Of a stretch of DNA of 64,000 nucleotides, positions 21,138-31,800 are shown piece by piece. This stretch comes from Chrysopilus asiliformis. Taxonomy: Eukaryota > Arthropoda > Insecta > Diptera > Rhagionidae. The first letter of the stretch is position 1. Each line of letters starts with the position of its first letter. The position numbers and the translations under genes were made by a program. Location: assembly GCA_964034945.1 (NCBI GenBank), contig OZ035960.1:64775970-64839969 (forward strand), read 5' to 3'. The notes beneath the pieces were generated by a model. The model ran no database searches, had not been told where the DNA came from, and worked only from the letters and a program-made list of their open reading frames with translations.

Positions 21138-21424
21138 TGTATTTTGTTGAAGCGACCAGTTCTTTTACTGGCCCCTTATGGCGATACTGCAAAAAAAAAG
21201 TCTTCCAGAAAAACGCAACTGGTGTTGGTTGTTTGACGGTTAACTTTTTAATAATCAAAAATATTTACAATTTTCTTAATCTAAGTTTACTTAATCTACA
21301 AAAAATGCAACTCGGGGTTTCCCACGATGACCAGGTGTCGCATTGCATCTAGACGATGCGGTGTCATCTTCGCGTGAATAGATGTCACGTTGGATGTTAA
21401 ATATTCGCTACATACCATCGGAAC
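21138..21424 (-). repeat. BEL 5' LTR (uninterrupted copy)
   Basis: 287 bp, TGTATTTTG on the left to CGGAAC on the right, nearly identical to the 3' LTR. The last base differs (expected A, found T as part of TTGTTTC), so the outer edge has been disturbed by whatever joined it to Gypsy leader sequence at 21425. Confidence 0.88.
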
Positions 21425-23407
21425 TTGTTTCAGGAATTTTTTTGATGTTAAATGTCACAAAAGTTTTTTGTTGCGATGACCCGGATAACATTTGTCACTA
21501 CACAACTAGTTTTTAATCACTTGTACCACTTGTCCTTATTGAACTGTGGCCCCATTAACAAGTGATTCTACCAACTGCGCCATAAAATGTGACACTTCCT
21601 TTTACTTGGGTGAAATGAAACACTTTGATTTTAATTCTAAGTATTTATTATGTTTCTCACAACAAATAAGTTTACACTTTTATTGTTTTTTTCTACATTT
21701 ACAAAACCAATTTTAATTTCTCTATTACTGTTTTTAAACTATACAAACAACTCGTTTATTTTTTATTTAAAATGCACAGAAAATATCGGATTTTAAGTTT
21801 TTAGTCGAACAAGGAACCGTTTTAAGAACAACTATCGGCCTTTTTAACCGACTTCCAAAAAGGAAAAGGTTCTCAATTCCACCTGAATATATTTTTTTTT
21901 TATGTATGTTCACGCCTAACTTTTTACTGGGTGGACCGATTTTGGTCATCCCAAAGAGAAAGTTGTAGAGAAAGTTCCTGGTTGGGCCCTGGTTCATTCA
22001 TGGGCAAAAATGGACCATTAGGGGGGGTGCCCCCCATACAAACGAAAACGTTTTTTCCGAATTTATCAAAAACGGTGCATCTTATCAAAAAAGTCTAAGA
22101 ACAAAAGTTATTTAGAATATGATTCTACATAAAACTCCCATACATCAAAATCCGATTGGAATAAATTTTAGAAAATCTGATTGGAAAGTTCGTCTTCAAA
22201 ATGTAATTTTGGTACAAATGCTCAAATTAAGATACCAATATCACCATACAAGTTTTCAATAATTGCCAGTTTGGCAATTATAGCTTTTGTTATTGTTTTA
22301 CGTTGTGTTCAGTACAACACAAGGAAGGTTCTTTTATATATTTCCCCCGTGTTAACCTACCCCTTCAAACCCCTTCCTGCTTGGGATATCGAGTAAAATT
22401 CTTTGTATTGTGTTCAGTACAATATCTGGAAGATTCTTTTATATATTTGTCATCTGCGGACTTATCCCCTCAAACCCTTTGTAATTTTACCTATATTAAA
22501 AATTGAAACTAAAAACGTTCGAAATAAAAAAAAAATTTCTAAAAAAAATAAAACCGACTTTAAAAAAAACTGAAAAGAGAAAAAAGCACTAAAAAGAAAA
22601 AAATAATTTCAAACTATGTCCTTTAATAGCGTATTTAAAATTCGGCTTTTTTGGAGTGGCGTTAAATTTGCAACTAAAATAAATTACATACTTTCTAACC
22701 CTTAAGGCTAACTAAGAACTAAGATCGACTCCAAAAATTTTGTTGTCAAACAGATTAACTATAGACACGGCTCTTAGAAGCACCAAAACTAAGTTCTTTT
22801 ATGTCCCAAGTTGGATTCCCTATTTTTAAGCAATCGCTATAAAAAAGCCCACTGTTTCATATGTTACTATTTTTTGTAGAAATCTATCCTATTTTTTGTC
22901 TCCATGTACAAACTGATTTTGTGCGAAACTTGACAATAGAAATTTCACAACGATTTTATTTAGTGTAAATTTAACGCCACTCCAATAAAGCCGAATTTTA
23001 AATACGCTATTAAAGGACATAGTTTGAAATTATTTTTTTCTTTTTAGTGCTTTTTTCTCTTTTCAGTTTTTTTTAAAGTCGGTTTTATTTTTTTTAGAAA
23101 TTTTTTTTTTTTATTTTAATTTTTCACTTCAGCTTGTTGAATTGAACTTCAACTGATAAAAATAACTCTGATTTCAACTAACTTTTATTTTAACTAACTT
23201 TGATTTTTACTAACTTTGATTTTAATTAACTTTGATTTTCACTTGCATTTTCCAACTAATTGCTTTTTTCAAAACTCAAAACTCAAAAAACTGACAACTA
23301 ACAACTGACTCAGAAAACTCAAACAAAAACTGCGTAATTAAACTTCCTCGATAGCTTCTATCAAAGGTTATTTTTAAAAAAAAAACTCCTCGAGTCAGGC
23401 CTTAACA
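21425..23407 (-). repeat. second copy of the Gypsy leader and LTR
   Basis: From TTGTTTCAGG the sequence repeats 11788-12498 in the same orientation: leader 21425-21588, then LTR 21589-23407, which here has its complete end TTAACA. A 1.27-kb composite element is inserted at 21841-23106, within the LTR. Divergence between the two copies is only a few substitutions. Confidence 0.88.
21841..23106 (+). mobile_element. composite foldback element, copy 1
   Basis: It is inserted in the Gypsy LTR; the left copy (12180-12215) gives the uninterrupted sequence. It starts TTTTTAACCGACTTCC and its far end, read in complement, is TAAAACCGACTTTAAAA, so the termini are related inverted repeats. In order: AACCGACTTCCAAAAAGG head; GGTGGACCGATTTTGGTC block; the 3' half of a mini-me-like element (about 21999-22291); a block with two CGTTGTGTTCAGTACAA/TTGTGTTCAGTACAA repeats; and a foldback with ~145-bp arms (22527-22677 and 22966-23106). 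A second copy with the same architecture is at 30438-32422 in inverse orientation, so it moved as a unit. Confidence 0.85.
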
Positions 23408-23973
23408 CCTTCTTTTATAGGCGTCTTGACCAGCTCAATTCAGTGATGGTGGGAATATTAGTCACGTTGCCTGGACAGGTGCATGAAACATTTGCCCTAA
23501 TTCTGGGTGACGGAAGTAAGAAAGAATTGCATCGTCATGAAAAGTGTTAATTCGCGTATTTCACTTTTGTTGTGAAATAAGATCGAAACATTTGTTATGG
23601 AATATGAGCGCGTTTGTCGCATGCTTCGTTTTCGCTGATCGACATTTTGATGATTTTAATGTGGGATTTATGGCAGGTGCGTTGACCGGAGTTATTTGGT
23701 TGAATCGAAGGTTTGGGGTTAACGCATTGTGAATTTTGACGATTTTGCATAATGCGTATAGAAATGGCATATGAAAGCAGTGGCGGCTTTATAGGGGAGG
23801 CAACGGAGGCATTGCCTCCTCATAACATTTTATAAAAATGTTTTTCTAACGTATGCCTTTAATTTTTTATACCATAATGGACTGAATAAAAATCTGTATG
23901 TTCAGAAAATAATAATTTAAAAGAAAATCCTATTCTCTATGTCGAATTCTCTAAAACATAAACTACAAATTCC
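23408..23973. other. stretch with no gene, one transposon-like end
   Basis: No recognisable coding sequence on either strand. At 23779-23825 the sequence GTGGCGGCTTTATAGGGGAGG with a nearby CCTCCGTTGCCTCC-type inverted segment looks like a DNA-transposon terminus, but I could not find its partner end. Confidence 0.4.
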
Positions 23974-24413
23974 CTTCATAGAGGCTAGCCTCCGATTCGA
24001 ACAAATACTTTCATACAGCTTTTGCCAAGAACAAGCATAGCCACATATAGAATACGAACACCAATCTCCGTAAAAAAATCTCTTCATAGAGGCTAGCCTC
24101 CGATTCGAACAAATACTTTCATACAGCTTTTGCCAATCTGCGTAAAAAAATCTCTTCATAGAGGCTAGCCTCCGATTCGAACAAATACTTTCATACAGCT
24201 TTTGCCAAGAACAAGCATAGCCACATATAGAATACGAACACCAATCTCCGTAAAAAAATCTCTTCATAGAGGCTAGCCTCCGATTCGTACAAATACTTTC
24301 ATACAGCTTCTGCCAAGAACAAGCATAGCCACATATAGAATACGAACACCAATCTCCGTAAAAAAATCTCTTCATAGAGGCTAGCCTCCGATTCGAACAA
24401 ATACTTTCATACA
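23974..24413. repeat. tandem repeat, five copies of a 108-bp unit (one copy 72 bp)
   Basis: The phrase CTTCATAGAGGCTAGCCTCC starts at 23974, 24082, 24154, 24262 and 24370, so the periods are 108, 72, 108 and 108. All are multiples of 36 and of 3. The shortened copy lacks the AAGAACAAGCATAGCC block. Each unit contains the palindrome GAGGCTAGCCTC. The array ends abruptly at a mini-me-like fragment at 24415. Because of the multiple-of-three periods, one minus-strand frame stays open through the whole array; I do not regard it as a gene. Confidence 0.9.
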
Positions 24414-24414
24414 G

Positions 24415-24693
24415 GACCATTAGGGGGGGTACCCCCCATACAAACGAAAACGTTTTTTGCGAATATCTCAAAAACGGTGCATCTTATCAAAAAAGTCCAA
24501 GAACAAAAGTTATTTAGGATATGATTCTACATAAAACTCCCATATATCAAAATCCGATTGGAATAAATTTTAAAAAATCTTGTTGAAAAGTTTGACTTCA
24601 AAGTGGAATTTTGATACAACTGTTCGGCGTTCACTTAAATCACCATACGGGTTTTCAATAATTGTCAGATTGGCAATTATTGCTTTTGTTATG
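24415..24693 (+). mobile_element. mini-me-like element, 3' half
   Basis: It starts inside the element at GGACCATTAGG and runs to the TTGTTATG terminus, followed by a T run. The 5' hairpin and GTCY tract are replaced by the tandem repeat to the left. Confidence 0.85.
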
Positions 24694-24724
24694 TTTTTTT
24701 AAATTTTCGTTGGTAACGATTAAG

Positions 24725-24812
24725 TCTAGATAAATAGGATTTTCCTTTATCTAGATAAGATAAAGATAACATTTTTGGGGTGTTATCTAGATAAGATAAA
24801 GATAACACATTT
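24725..24812. repeat. ATCTAGATAAGATAAAGATAAC direct repeats
   Basis: Two near-identical copies of a ~25-bp unit built on ATCTAGATAAG and AAGATAAC, around 24752-24774 and 24785-24807, with a partial third at 24725. They abut the broken C terminus of the hAT relic and may be its subterminal repeats. Confidence 0.6.
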
Positions 24813-26290
24813 TTTTTTTAAAATATCTGGATAACCGCAACACTGAGAATTGATTATATTCTATTCGATCAAATCGTTTATTTAGGTCATCTGCCAGAGC
24901 ATCTAAGAGTTGAAGAGCTGCGGTACATTTTAAGGAATTTTTCAAATTCAATAGAGCTTTTTTAAGGCCTCGCGAAAGCCAAATGGCTTTTGAATTTGAG
25001 ACATTTTTTTCTGCACTTAACTCTACAGTGACTTCTTCGAAAGATTGCAGAACTGTCACAAATTCTCTTAAGCTGTCCCATTCCTCTGGAGATAAAGGTG
25101 TCAGGCTACATAGAGTAGCGAGTGCAACTTCAAGCGGCTCCTGCACCTGAGAAAACCTTTGGAACATATAATAAGTGGAGTTCCATCTTGTAGCTACGTC
25201 GTTAATCAATTTTAAAAGGTCTTGCCCTGGAATCATTTGTCTTTGTAGTCCTTTGAATTTTTCTGCAGCCAGACAGCTTTTATGGAAGTGCTCCACAATC
25301 GATTTCACTTTCCTCTGCACATCGCCTATACAATTGATACCATTCCGAACTAGGATGTTTAGAGTATGTACTAAGCAGGGTAAATGGTCCCATTTTGTTA
25401 TTTTTATCGCTGCGATCATACTAGCAGCATCGTCAGTTAGACAGTATGCACTTGTTTAAAGATATTCCAATCCTCCACTATCCTTTTTAATTCCTGACTA
25501 ATGTTTTCCGCAAGGTGCCTTTCTGGGATATTCCAATCCTCGACTATCCTTTTTATGTCCTGACTAATGTTTTCCGCAAGGTGCCTTTCTGGGTATGCGA
25601 AGCATTCCAATAGGACAGAGGTGATTTCCCAATCTGTCGATATAAAATGCGCAGTTACGGCCATAAAATTTTCTGTTTCTCTAGAGGTCCAAGTATCAGT
25701 TGTGAGGGTTATGTAGGAGGAAATTTTAGTTAGCTCTTTTATTTTGTCAATGGCTTCGTCATATAGAACCAGTATCAACAAATTCGTCAATGTCTTACGA
25801 CTTGGCATTTCATAAGAAGGTGCCAACTCGGCGATTAGTTCGCGAAAACCAATATCTTCAACAATAGAATAAGGTTGAAGATCTTTAATTACTAAGTTAA
25901 TAATTTTATTAGTAATTTTTTCTGCCTCTAAATAGAAATTGGACGGTTTGTGTAACGAACTAACGAGGTCTGTTTTTTCTTTGGCACGGGTTTTGGAGGG
26001 ATAGCTGCCGAAGGCGATTCAGGTTATTGTGTTTGTGGTTCTGTAGGACGAGGAGACTCTATTGCAGGTTTTAAAATTTCAATTGCGTCTGGAGTTTCTG
26101 TCGTTTCAGTAGATGGCGGTTGAATAGAGCGTGTAGATTTCGGATCCTGTAGAGCTATGTCAACTAAAGGATGCTTGAGTTTCATATGTTTAGTTAAGTT
26201 TGAAGTACTGCCCCCCTTATATGACAAATCATTTTTACAAATATTACACTTGGCAATATTTTCTTTTGAAATGTTAAAGTGGAGCCAAAT
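24787..26290 (-). pseudogene. BED-finger hAT transposase relic (ZBED-like)
   Basis: Minus-strand pieces in order: the finger CNICKNDLSYKGG...LTKHMKLKHP (26150-26250); a Pro/Thr-rich linker with a TAA at about 26024; after a frameshift, FRELIAELAPSYEMPSRKTL; then ITLTTDTWTSRETENFMAVTAHF with the first catalytic Asp (25675-25735); a tandem 66-bp duplication (25461-25592); DAASMIAAIKITKWDHLPCLVHTLN; and VATRWNSTYYMFQRF (25150-25210). The C-terminal hAT dimerisation region is missing after LRLSRYF. The order and motifs match hAT transposases of the ZBED type. Stops, frameshifts and the duplication make it inactive. Confidence 0.85.
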
Positions 26291-26739
26291 ACTGCTTATT
26301 TTTTTTAAAATTCTCCATTTTTAGCAAAATTGCTGTAAATTAAATACATCAATGTTTATGTTACTTTATTTTACTTTTTTTCTATATACCTGATTTATTT
26401 GTTCTTATGTAGAACGATAAAAATCTGCGTATAAGAACTAATATTTAAAACGCACCCAAGTTCACTTAGCCGCGCAGACAATTGCGTACGAAATTAAAGA
26501 AAACCTCCAACGAATTGCTTTTTGAAAAAATTAATGGGACTATTCAAAAACCTTTCCTAAATGAGGGTAATGTCTGCACAATATGCAAAAGTTTTCCCTC
26601 AATCGAATATGAATGAATGAGAAACGATTACGATGCGAATTGAGACATATATTCAGTTTAGAAAAATTCGTTCCTTTGCATTCGACTTGGAAAAGTAATC
26701 AAAACAAACTGCGTTCTTGAAACGAATACTTAATATAGT

Positions 26740-26860
26740 TGATTCGGTTCCGGGTAATACTCATTCGTATCTTTAAATTTGGAGATTCGGTTCCGGGTAA
26801 TAGTCATTCGTATGTAGTCAATTTGGAGATTCGGTTCTATGTATTCGGTATTATTTCATG
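26740..26860. repeat. 43-44 bp tandem repeat
   Basis: GATTCGGTTCCGGGTAATA starts at 26741 and 26784, with a third, degenerate start (GATTCGGTTCTATG) at 26828. Short local array, no gene. Confidence 0.7.
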
Positions 26861-27219
26861 CATAAGCGAAATGAGAATTAAAAATACAAGAATTGATGAT
26901 TGCGACTGGGTATCTGCAAACACATCTACCAAAAGCGGAGAGGGAAAAAAACAAAACTATGGCTCGAGTTCAAGAAGCGCGCCTGGCAATAGGAAGCTGA
27001 AAGGGAGAGAATAGAGCTCGACCGATCGTTCTTCTGGTACGCTTAATGCACACATGCTTATAGTAGATTTGTCATCAGGCGGTCAATGAAACCGTCTTGA
27101 TGACCGTGCCTGAGACAGTCACCACAATTCCCAGATGACTTTTGTTCTAGCGAGTGATATCATGTCATTATGTATTGCTTATATACTTCGCAAACTTTCG
27201 ATGACTGCAAGGATGACCA

Positions 27220-27362
27220 AAGTGGAGACTGTCATCATGACTGTCATCATGACTGTCCTAAAGACTGTCATCATGACTGTCCTAAAGACTGTCATCATGA
27301 CTGTCCTAAAGACTGTCCTGAAGACTGTCATAATGGCTGTCATCATGATTGTCTGCGAGACT
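27220..27362. repeat. GACTGTCATCAT / GACTGTCCTAAA minisatellite
   Basis: About eleven 12-bp units, mostly GACTGTCATCAT alternating with GACTGTCCTAAA (or CCTGAA). The repeats keep two + strand frames open, one giving Cys-His-rich repeats and the other MTVLKTVI repeats. Neither resembles a known protein and both start outside the array by chance. Confidence 0.8.
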
Positions 27363-29089
27363 AAGGTAACGATATCGCTATTCGAACTGTCGATTTAACT
27401 CGCTTTTCCCAAATTACTTATGAGTTTTTGTTTCTAAACGAAAATGTTTTAAAATATCAGAACTGGAATAAAACTATGCAGCCTTTTTTTGTCTTCGGTT
27501 GATCATTTATTAAAATTCATTCAACATTCAAAATAACACTTATTGAAATTAATATAAACTATGAAAAATTAAAAACGACTTCATCGCAATTATAGAAATA
27601 AAATTCAATTAAAAATTAAATTCACTTAGACATATTAATATTTCCTTTTACATATCTTATTTGGCTCGTCTTATACAATTGATATCTATATGAAAGTATT
27701 CTATTTATTAAATATATAAAAAAATAACGATAATGTTTACCTTTTTTCTACAATTGGATCTATTGAATCGATTGTGAGATTTAAGTAGAAGCCGTCGTAA
27801 CTCTTTTTCATATGAAATTTTGTCAAATTGTCTACAGCAATCTATTTTAGGAAACGAAATCGGTAAGTATAATGGAAAACCGTTAAAGCAAGAAATATAT
27901 TGTAGTTAATTTTTGGCTTTAATTTTTATAATAAGCAAAACTTTCCAGAAACTTATGTAAGTGTTTTCCAAGAAAATTGCAAAAAAATATACTTTTAGCA
28001 AAGATGGTTTAATATAACGAAATATTTATTTTTTCCCGTTATTGTTTCGTTTAACGGAAAAGTTCATTCTAGACATGAGAGGAAAACTTCCTAAAGTCTC
28101 GTCACGATGTTAATTCTGGATATCTTACTGATATAATAAACCATCTTTGATGTTAGTCTAGAATCTCTGTTTCCATGTAAAAACCCGCAATTTTTAACCT
28201 CTTTTTGCAAATCCTGTTGTTGTTCTATGATAATATCCATTTTTTTGCCGATGGTATTAAAATAATATGCTACGTTTCTTTTTATTTCTGCCAATTCATT
28301 TAATAAGTTAAAATTTTATCAATTATACTTACTTAATATCGGCCAAAAATTAACTTTTACACTTTTCCCACGATTATTCTACCGTCTTCTATCGTCAAAT
28401 CACTTAATTCAACTGCTCGCACTCTGCCAGAAAACCAAAACAAACAAGAAAAACGTTTTGTAACGGGAAATCGAGACAGGAAAAACTAACAAAAAAAAAA
28501 TAAACCAATGACACCCTCGATGACCTGTCCCCGAAATTGTCATCGAAACCTAGAAGTATATAAATTTTTAATGACGCATCGAATAATTGAGCGTTTCAAG
28601 GGGAGAGGGGCTAACATTTGTTGCTTGTTGTATGGGGTTTAAGTGTAAATGTGTTTGAAAACCGATGACCAAAATCTACTAGGGTTCTGTGGTTTACCCA
28701 CACACGGAGATGTTTTTATCTTCGACCGAGCAACCAGTGAACGGAGCTGGTGTATTTGCATTGAAGCGTGTACGAGCACACTAATACACACGATAGCGAG
28801 GCGAAGAAAAAGAGAAATTGTTACTCATTTCGGCTATCCATACAGTATTCGGTAAATACAATATGCGGACAGAAGAAAGCTTTAATAGTTTGTGAGACAA
28901 AATATTTTAGTAAATTGCAATTGAGTATGTAACGAATACATTTCTTAAAACATATTCGATACTCACTTAAATTTTAAGCAACGAATATTTAATTACCGAA
29001 TACGCATTACCCGCCACTAACGAGCACGCACATACAAGTCGTTTACTTGAAACCGGTTTTGTTTTGCAATCTATATAAATGGATATTTT
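27363..29089. other. non-coding stretch upstream of Sec62
   Basis: About 1.7 kb without a gene that I can support. A 67-codon minus-strand frame at 28091-28294 (MAEIKRNVAYYF...QQQDLQKEVKN) reads like a short coiled coil, but I do not recognise it and see no support. The expected first coding exon of Sec62 should lie in or beyond this stretch; I could not find it. Confidence 0.4.
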
Positions 29090-29280
29090 TTTTTCTCTAC
29101 CTGTTTGTCTGTCTGTTTGAGATTACCAAACTCAAAAACTACTGGACCGATTTTTTCGCGGTTTTTTGCAAAATGTTCTGCGTTGCCAGGAGCAGGTTCT
29201 TAGCTATATTAGATTTTTAAAATTCGAAACAGAAGGTCCTGTAAGATTAACGCAAATATCCTTTATGGCATTCTAAAATT
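29090..29280. repeat. dispersed repeat related to the satellite at 62.9-64 kb
   Basis: The complement of about 29215-29275 (GGATATTTGCGTTAATC, then ACAGGACCTTCTGTTTCGAA) matches the unit of the array at the right edge of the window over about 60 bp. It is preceded by a TGTTTGTCTGTCTGTTTGAG segment and ACTGGACCGATTTTTTCGC, typical of short non-autonomous repeats. Confidence 0.65.
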
Positions 29281-29345
29281 TATACAAAAAACTTTAAGTT
29301 GGCAACGAAAGGTCTGTTAGTATTTATATATAAATACACTTTTAG

Positions 29346-30317
29346 GAGTACACTGGACCTGGTGGAGTTGAACGAGAAGTGGAGAAACCAAGTAAAGCGG
29401 AATTTGCAGTTGCAAAATGGATAAGGAAGAATGTTCCTACTAAGAAAACTAAATTTCTTAATCATAATGTGGAATATTTCAATGGTTAAAATTTAAGAAA
29501 AATTTACTGAATTTTCATTTAGATTGATATTTTATTCTATACAGCGTTAAAAGCTTTGGATGGCCTTATGTCTTCAAAATTCAGTCAAGGCGATTCTTGT
29601 TTACTTCCTACTCGTGAAGATGCTGTTGAATTTTTAGACACAATGCTTTATCACAAATTTTTCCATCGAGCTAAGAAAGTTCCCGTACATCCAGAAGAGT
29701 TAAAAAACAAGAGTAAAAAATGTGAAAGGGAAAAAGATAAAATTGAAATTAAAGGAGAAAATTCCAAAGAAGAAAAAATAACTGATGCTGAAAGTAGCCA
29801 TGTCGAAGGAAAACTCGAGAAAACTGTAAGTAATGTTTGCGATAGCTTTTGTTTTAAATTAGTTTCTCAAATTTGAAGGTGGAGAAGGAAAAAAGAAAGC
29901 GTAAAATAAGGCTAGATATGCACCCAGAGCAAGTTTTTGTCGACGGTTCCGAAGCGTATGTATGGATTTACGATCCTATCCCAATGCATTATTGGATATT
30001 CGGTACAATACTGGTCATTGGCGCTATTGTAATATGCATGTTTCCTTTGTGGCCTCCAATTCTTCGGTATTGTAATATCTCTTAATTGCCAAAATATGTC
30101 AGTCATTTAAATCGTTTAATCTGCTTTTAGAAAAGGTGTTTACTATCTAAGCATTGCTGCTGCTGGATTTCTAGTATTTATTCTCGGATTAACAATACTA
30201 CGATTTATTATATTTGTTATTGTATGGGTAGTAACTGGATCTAAGCATCATTTTTGGATATTTCCGAATCTAACCGAGGATGTCGGGTTTTTAGCATCAT
30301 TTTGGCCTTTATATCAA
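29346..30317 (+). CDS. Sec62: Sec62, preprotein translocation subunit (partial, four exons)
   Basis: Exons 29346-29484, 29545-29825, 29879-30066 and 30131-30317. All introns are GT-AG and 53-64 bp, and together the exons give 265 uninterrupted codons. The protein reads EYTGPGGVE...KPSKAEFAVAKWIRKN (N-terminal cytosolic domain), a Lys/Glu-rich linker, then RLDMHPEQVFVDGSEAYVW. Membrane span 1 is at about residues 166-190 (YWIFGTILVIGAIVICMF) and span 2 at 205-238 (VYYLSIAAAGFLVFIL...), ending FWIFPNLTEDVGFLASFWPLY. This is the core of Sec62, the ER-membrane protein that assists post-translational import through the Sec61 channel. The initiator exon and the C-terminal acidic tail are not found; the last donor (CAA/GTAAGT) leads into an intron loaded with transposons. 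Intact splice sites and conserved residues suggest a functional gene. Confidence 0.95.
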
Positions 30318-30437
30318 GTAAGTAAACAGGAAAGGTTTAACATTATAGTTTTGCAGCGTTCAAAAATGACACGTTAAAAATGATCGCGAATGAGCGCTGT
30401 TTATATTTCTGGAATATTTTCGAAGCGGAAAAATAAC
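30318..30437 (+). other. start of the Sec62 intron downstream of exon 30131-30317
   Basis: It begins GTAAGT. The next Sec62 exon was not found before the end of the window. The intron therefore contains at least the composite element at 30438-32422 and possibly much more. Confidence 0.6.
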
Positions 30438-31120
30438 AAAAAAAAATTTTCTAAAAAAAATAAAACCGACTTTAAAAAAAAACTGAAAAGAGAAAAAAGC
30501 ACTAAAAAGAAAAAAATAATTTCAAACTATGTCCATTAATAGCGTATTTGAAATTTGGCTTTTTTGGAGTGGCGTTAAATTTACACTAAATAAAATCGTT
30601 GTAAAATTTCTATTGTAAGAGCCGTGTCTATAGTTAATCTGTTTGACAACAAAATTTTTGGAGTCGATCTTAGTTCTTAGTTAGCCTTAAGGGTTAGAAA
30701 GTATGTAAACGATTAGCCTTAAGGGTTAGAAAGTATGTAATTTATTTTAGTTGCAAATTTAACGCCACTCCAAAAAAGCCAAATTTCAAATACGCTATTA
30801 ATGGACATAGTTTGAAATTATTTTTTTCTTTTTAGTGCTTTTTTCTCTTTTCAGTTTTTTTTTAAAGTCGGTTTTATTTTTTTTAGAAAATTTTTTTTTT
30901 ATTTCGAACGTTTTTAGTTTCAATTTTTAATATAGGTAAAATTACAAAGGGTTTGAGGGGATAAGTCCGCAGATGAGAAATATATAAAAGAATCTTCCAA
31001 ATATTGTACTGAACACAATACAAAGAATTTTACTCGATATCCCAAGCAGGGAGGGGTTTGAAGGGGTAGGTTAACACGGGGGAAATATATAAAAGAACCT
31101 TCCTTGTGTTGTACTGAACA

Positions 31121-31367
31121 CAAGGCCCAATTAACCAAAGGGCTAATTGGGCTACAGCCCAGGGGCGCCATCGATCTGAGGCGATGAAATTTTGATTGCT
31201 TTTTTTTTTAATTTTCTTTATATTTAGCGTATCTGTAATTTAAGTTAGTACTGTGTTTTGAATTAAAGAATATTTTAAAAAATGAAATTGCATTTTTACA
31301 ATAAAACTATGTAAGGGTGCAAAATTTTATTTAGCCCAGGGCGCTCAAACTTGTTAATACGGCTCTG
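31121..31367. mobile_element. 247-bp hAT-type MITE inside the composite element
   Basis: Flanked by the 8-bp direct repeat ACTGAACA (31113-31120 and 31368-31375). Copy 1 of the composite (22300-22330) supplies the empty site. Ends are imperfect inverted repeats CAAGGCCCAATTAAC / CAGAGCCGTATTAAC. An 8-bp duplication and CAG-type ends suggest hAT. No coding capacity. Confidence 0.82.
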
Positions 31368-31800
31368 ACTGAACACAACGTAAAAACATAACAAAAGCTA
31401 TAATTGCCAATCTGGCAATTATTGAAAACCTGTATGGTGATATGTATTGGTATCTTAATTTGAGCACTTGTACCAAAATTACACTTTGAAGTCGAACTTT
31501 CCAATCAGATTTTTTAAAATTTATTCCAATTGGATTTTGATGTATGGGAGTTTTATGTAGAATCATATTCTAAATAACTTTTGTTCTTAGACTTTTTTGA
31601 TAAGATGCACCGTTTTTGAGAAATTCGGAAAAAACGTTTTCGTTTGTATGGGGGGTACCCCCCCTAATGGTCCATTTTTGCCCATGAATGAACCAGGGTC
31701 CAACCAGGAACTTTCTCTACAACTTTCTCTTTGGGATGACCAAAATCGGTCCACCCAGTAAAAAGTTAGGCGTGAACATACATTAAAAAAAAAAAAAAAA

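Larger units (their letters stand above)
12499..21424 (-). mobile_element. BEL/Pao LTR retrotransposon with env
   Basis: LTRs at 12499-13336 (3', carrying a mini-me-like insert) and 21138-21424 (5') enclose one 2232-codon gag-pol-env frame plus a 257-codon env tail in the same frame after a TAG. The minus strand gives TGTTCC...AATACA as the LTR ends. The domain order Gag, aspartic protease, RT, RNase H, integrase, DUF5641-like tail and the absence of a chromodomain identify BEL/Pao. Apart from the LTR insertion and the TAG the element looks recent. The expected 5-bp target duplication is not found: the left flank is Gypsy LTR, the right flank is Gypsy leader. Confidence 0.93.

Noticed and set aside
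23974..24413. CRISPR-like array
   Set aside because: Repeats are contiguous 108/72-bp units without variable spacers, in a eukaryotic genome.
23917..24471. 184-codon frame with 36-residue repeats (LYESICSNRRLASMK)
   Set aside because: Arises only because the tandem repeat period is divisible by three; its start codon lies in an unrelated mini-me-like fragment.
27135..27398. Cys/His-rich or MTVLKTVI repeat proteins
   Set aside because: Products of a 12-bp minisatellite read in two frames; no start context, no similarity and no conserved flanks.
28091..28294. Short coiled-coil protein on the minus strand
   Set aside because: No start or splice evidence beyond the frame, and no recognisable relatives; mentioned only in the non-coding entry.
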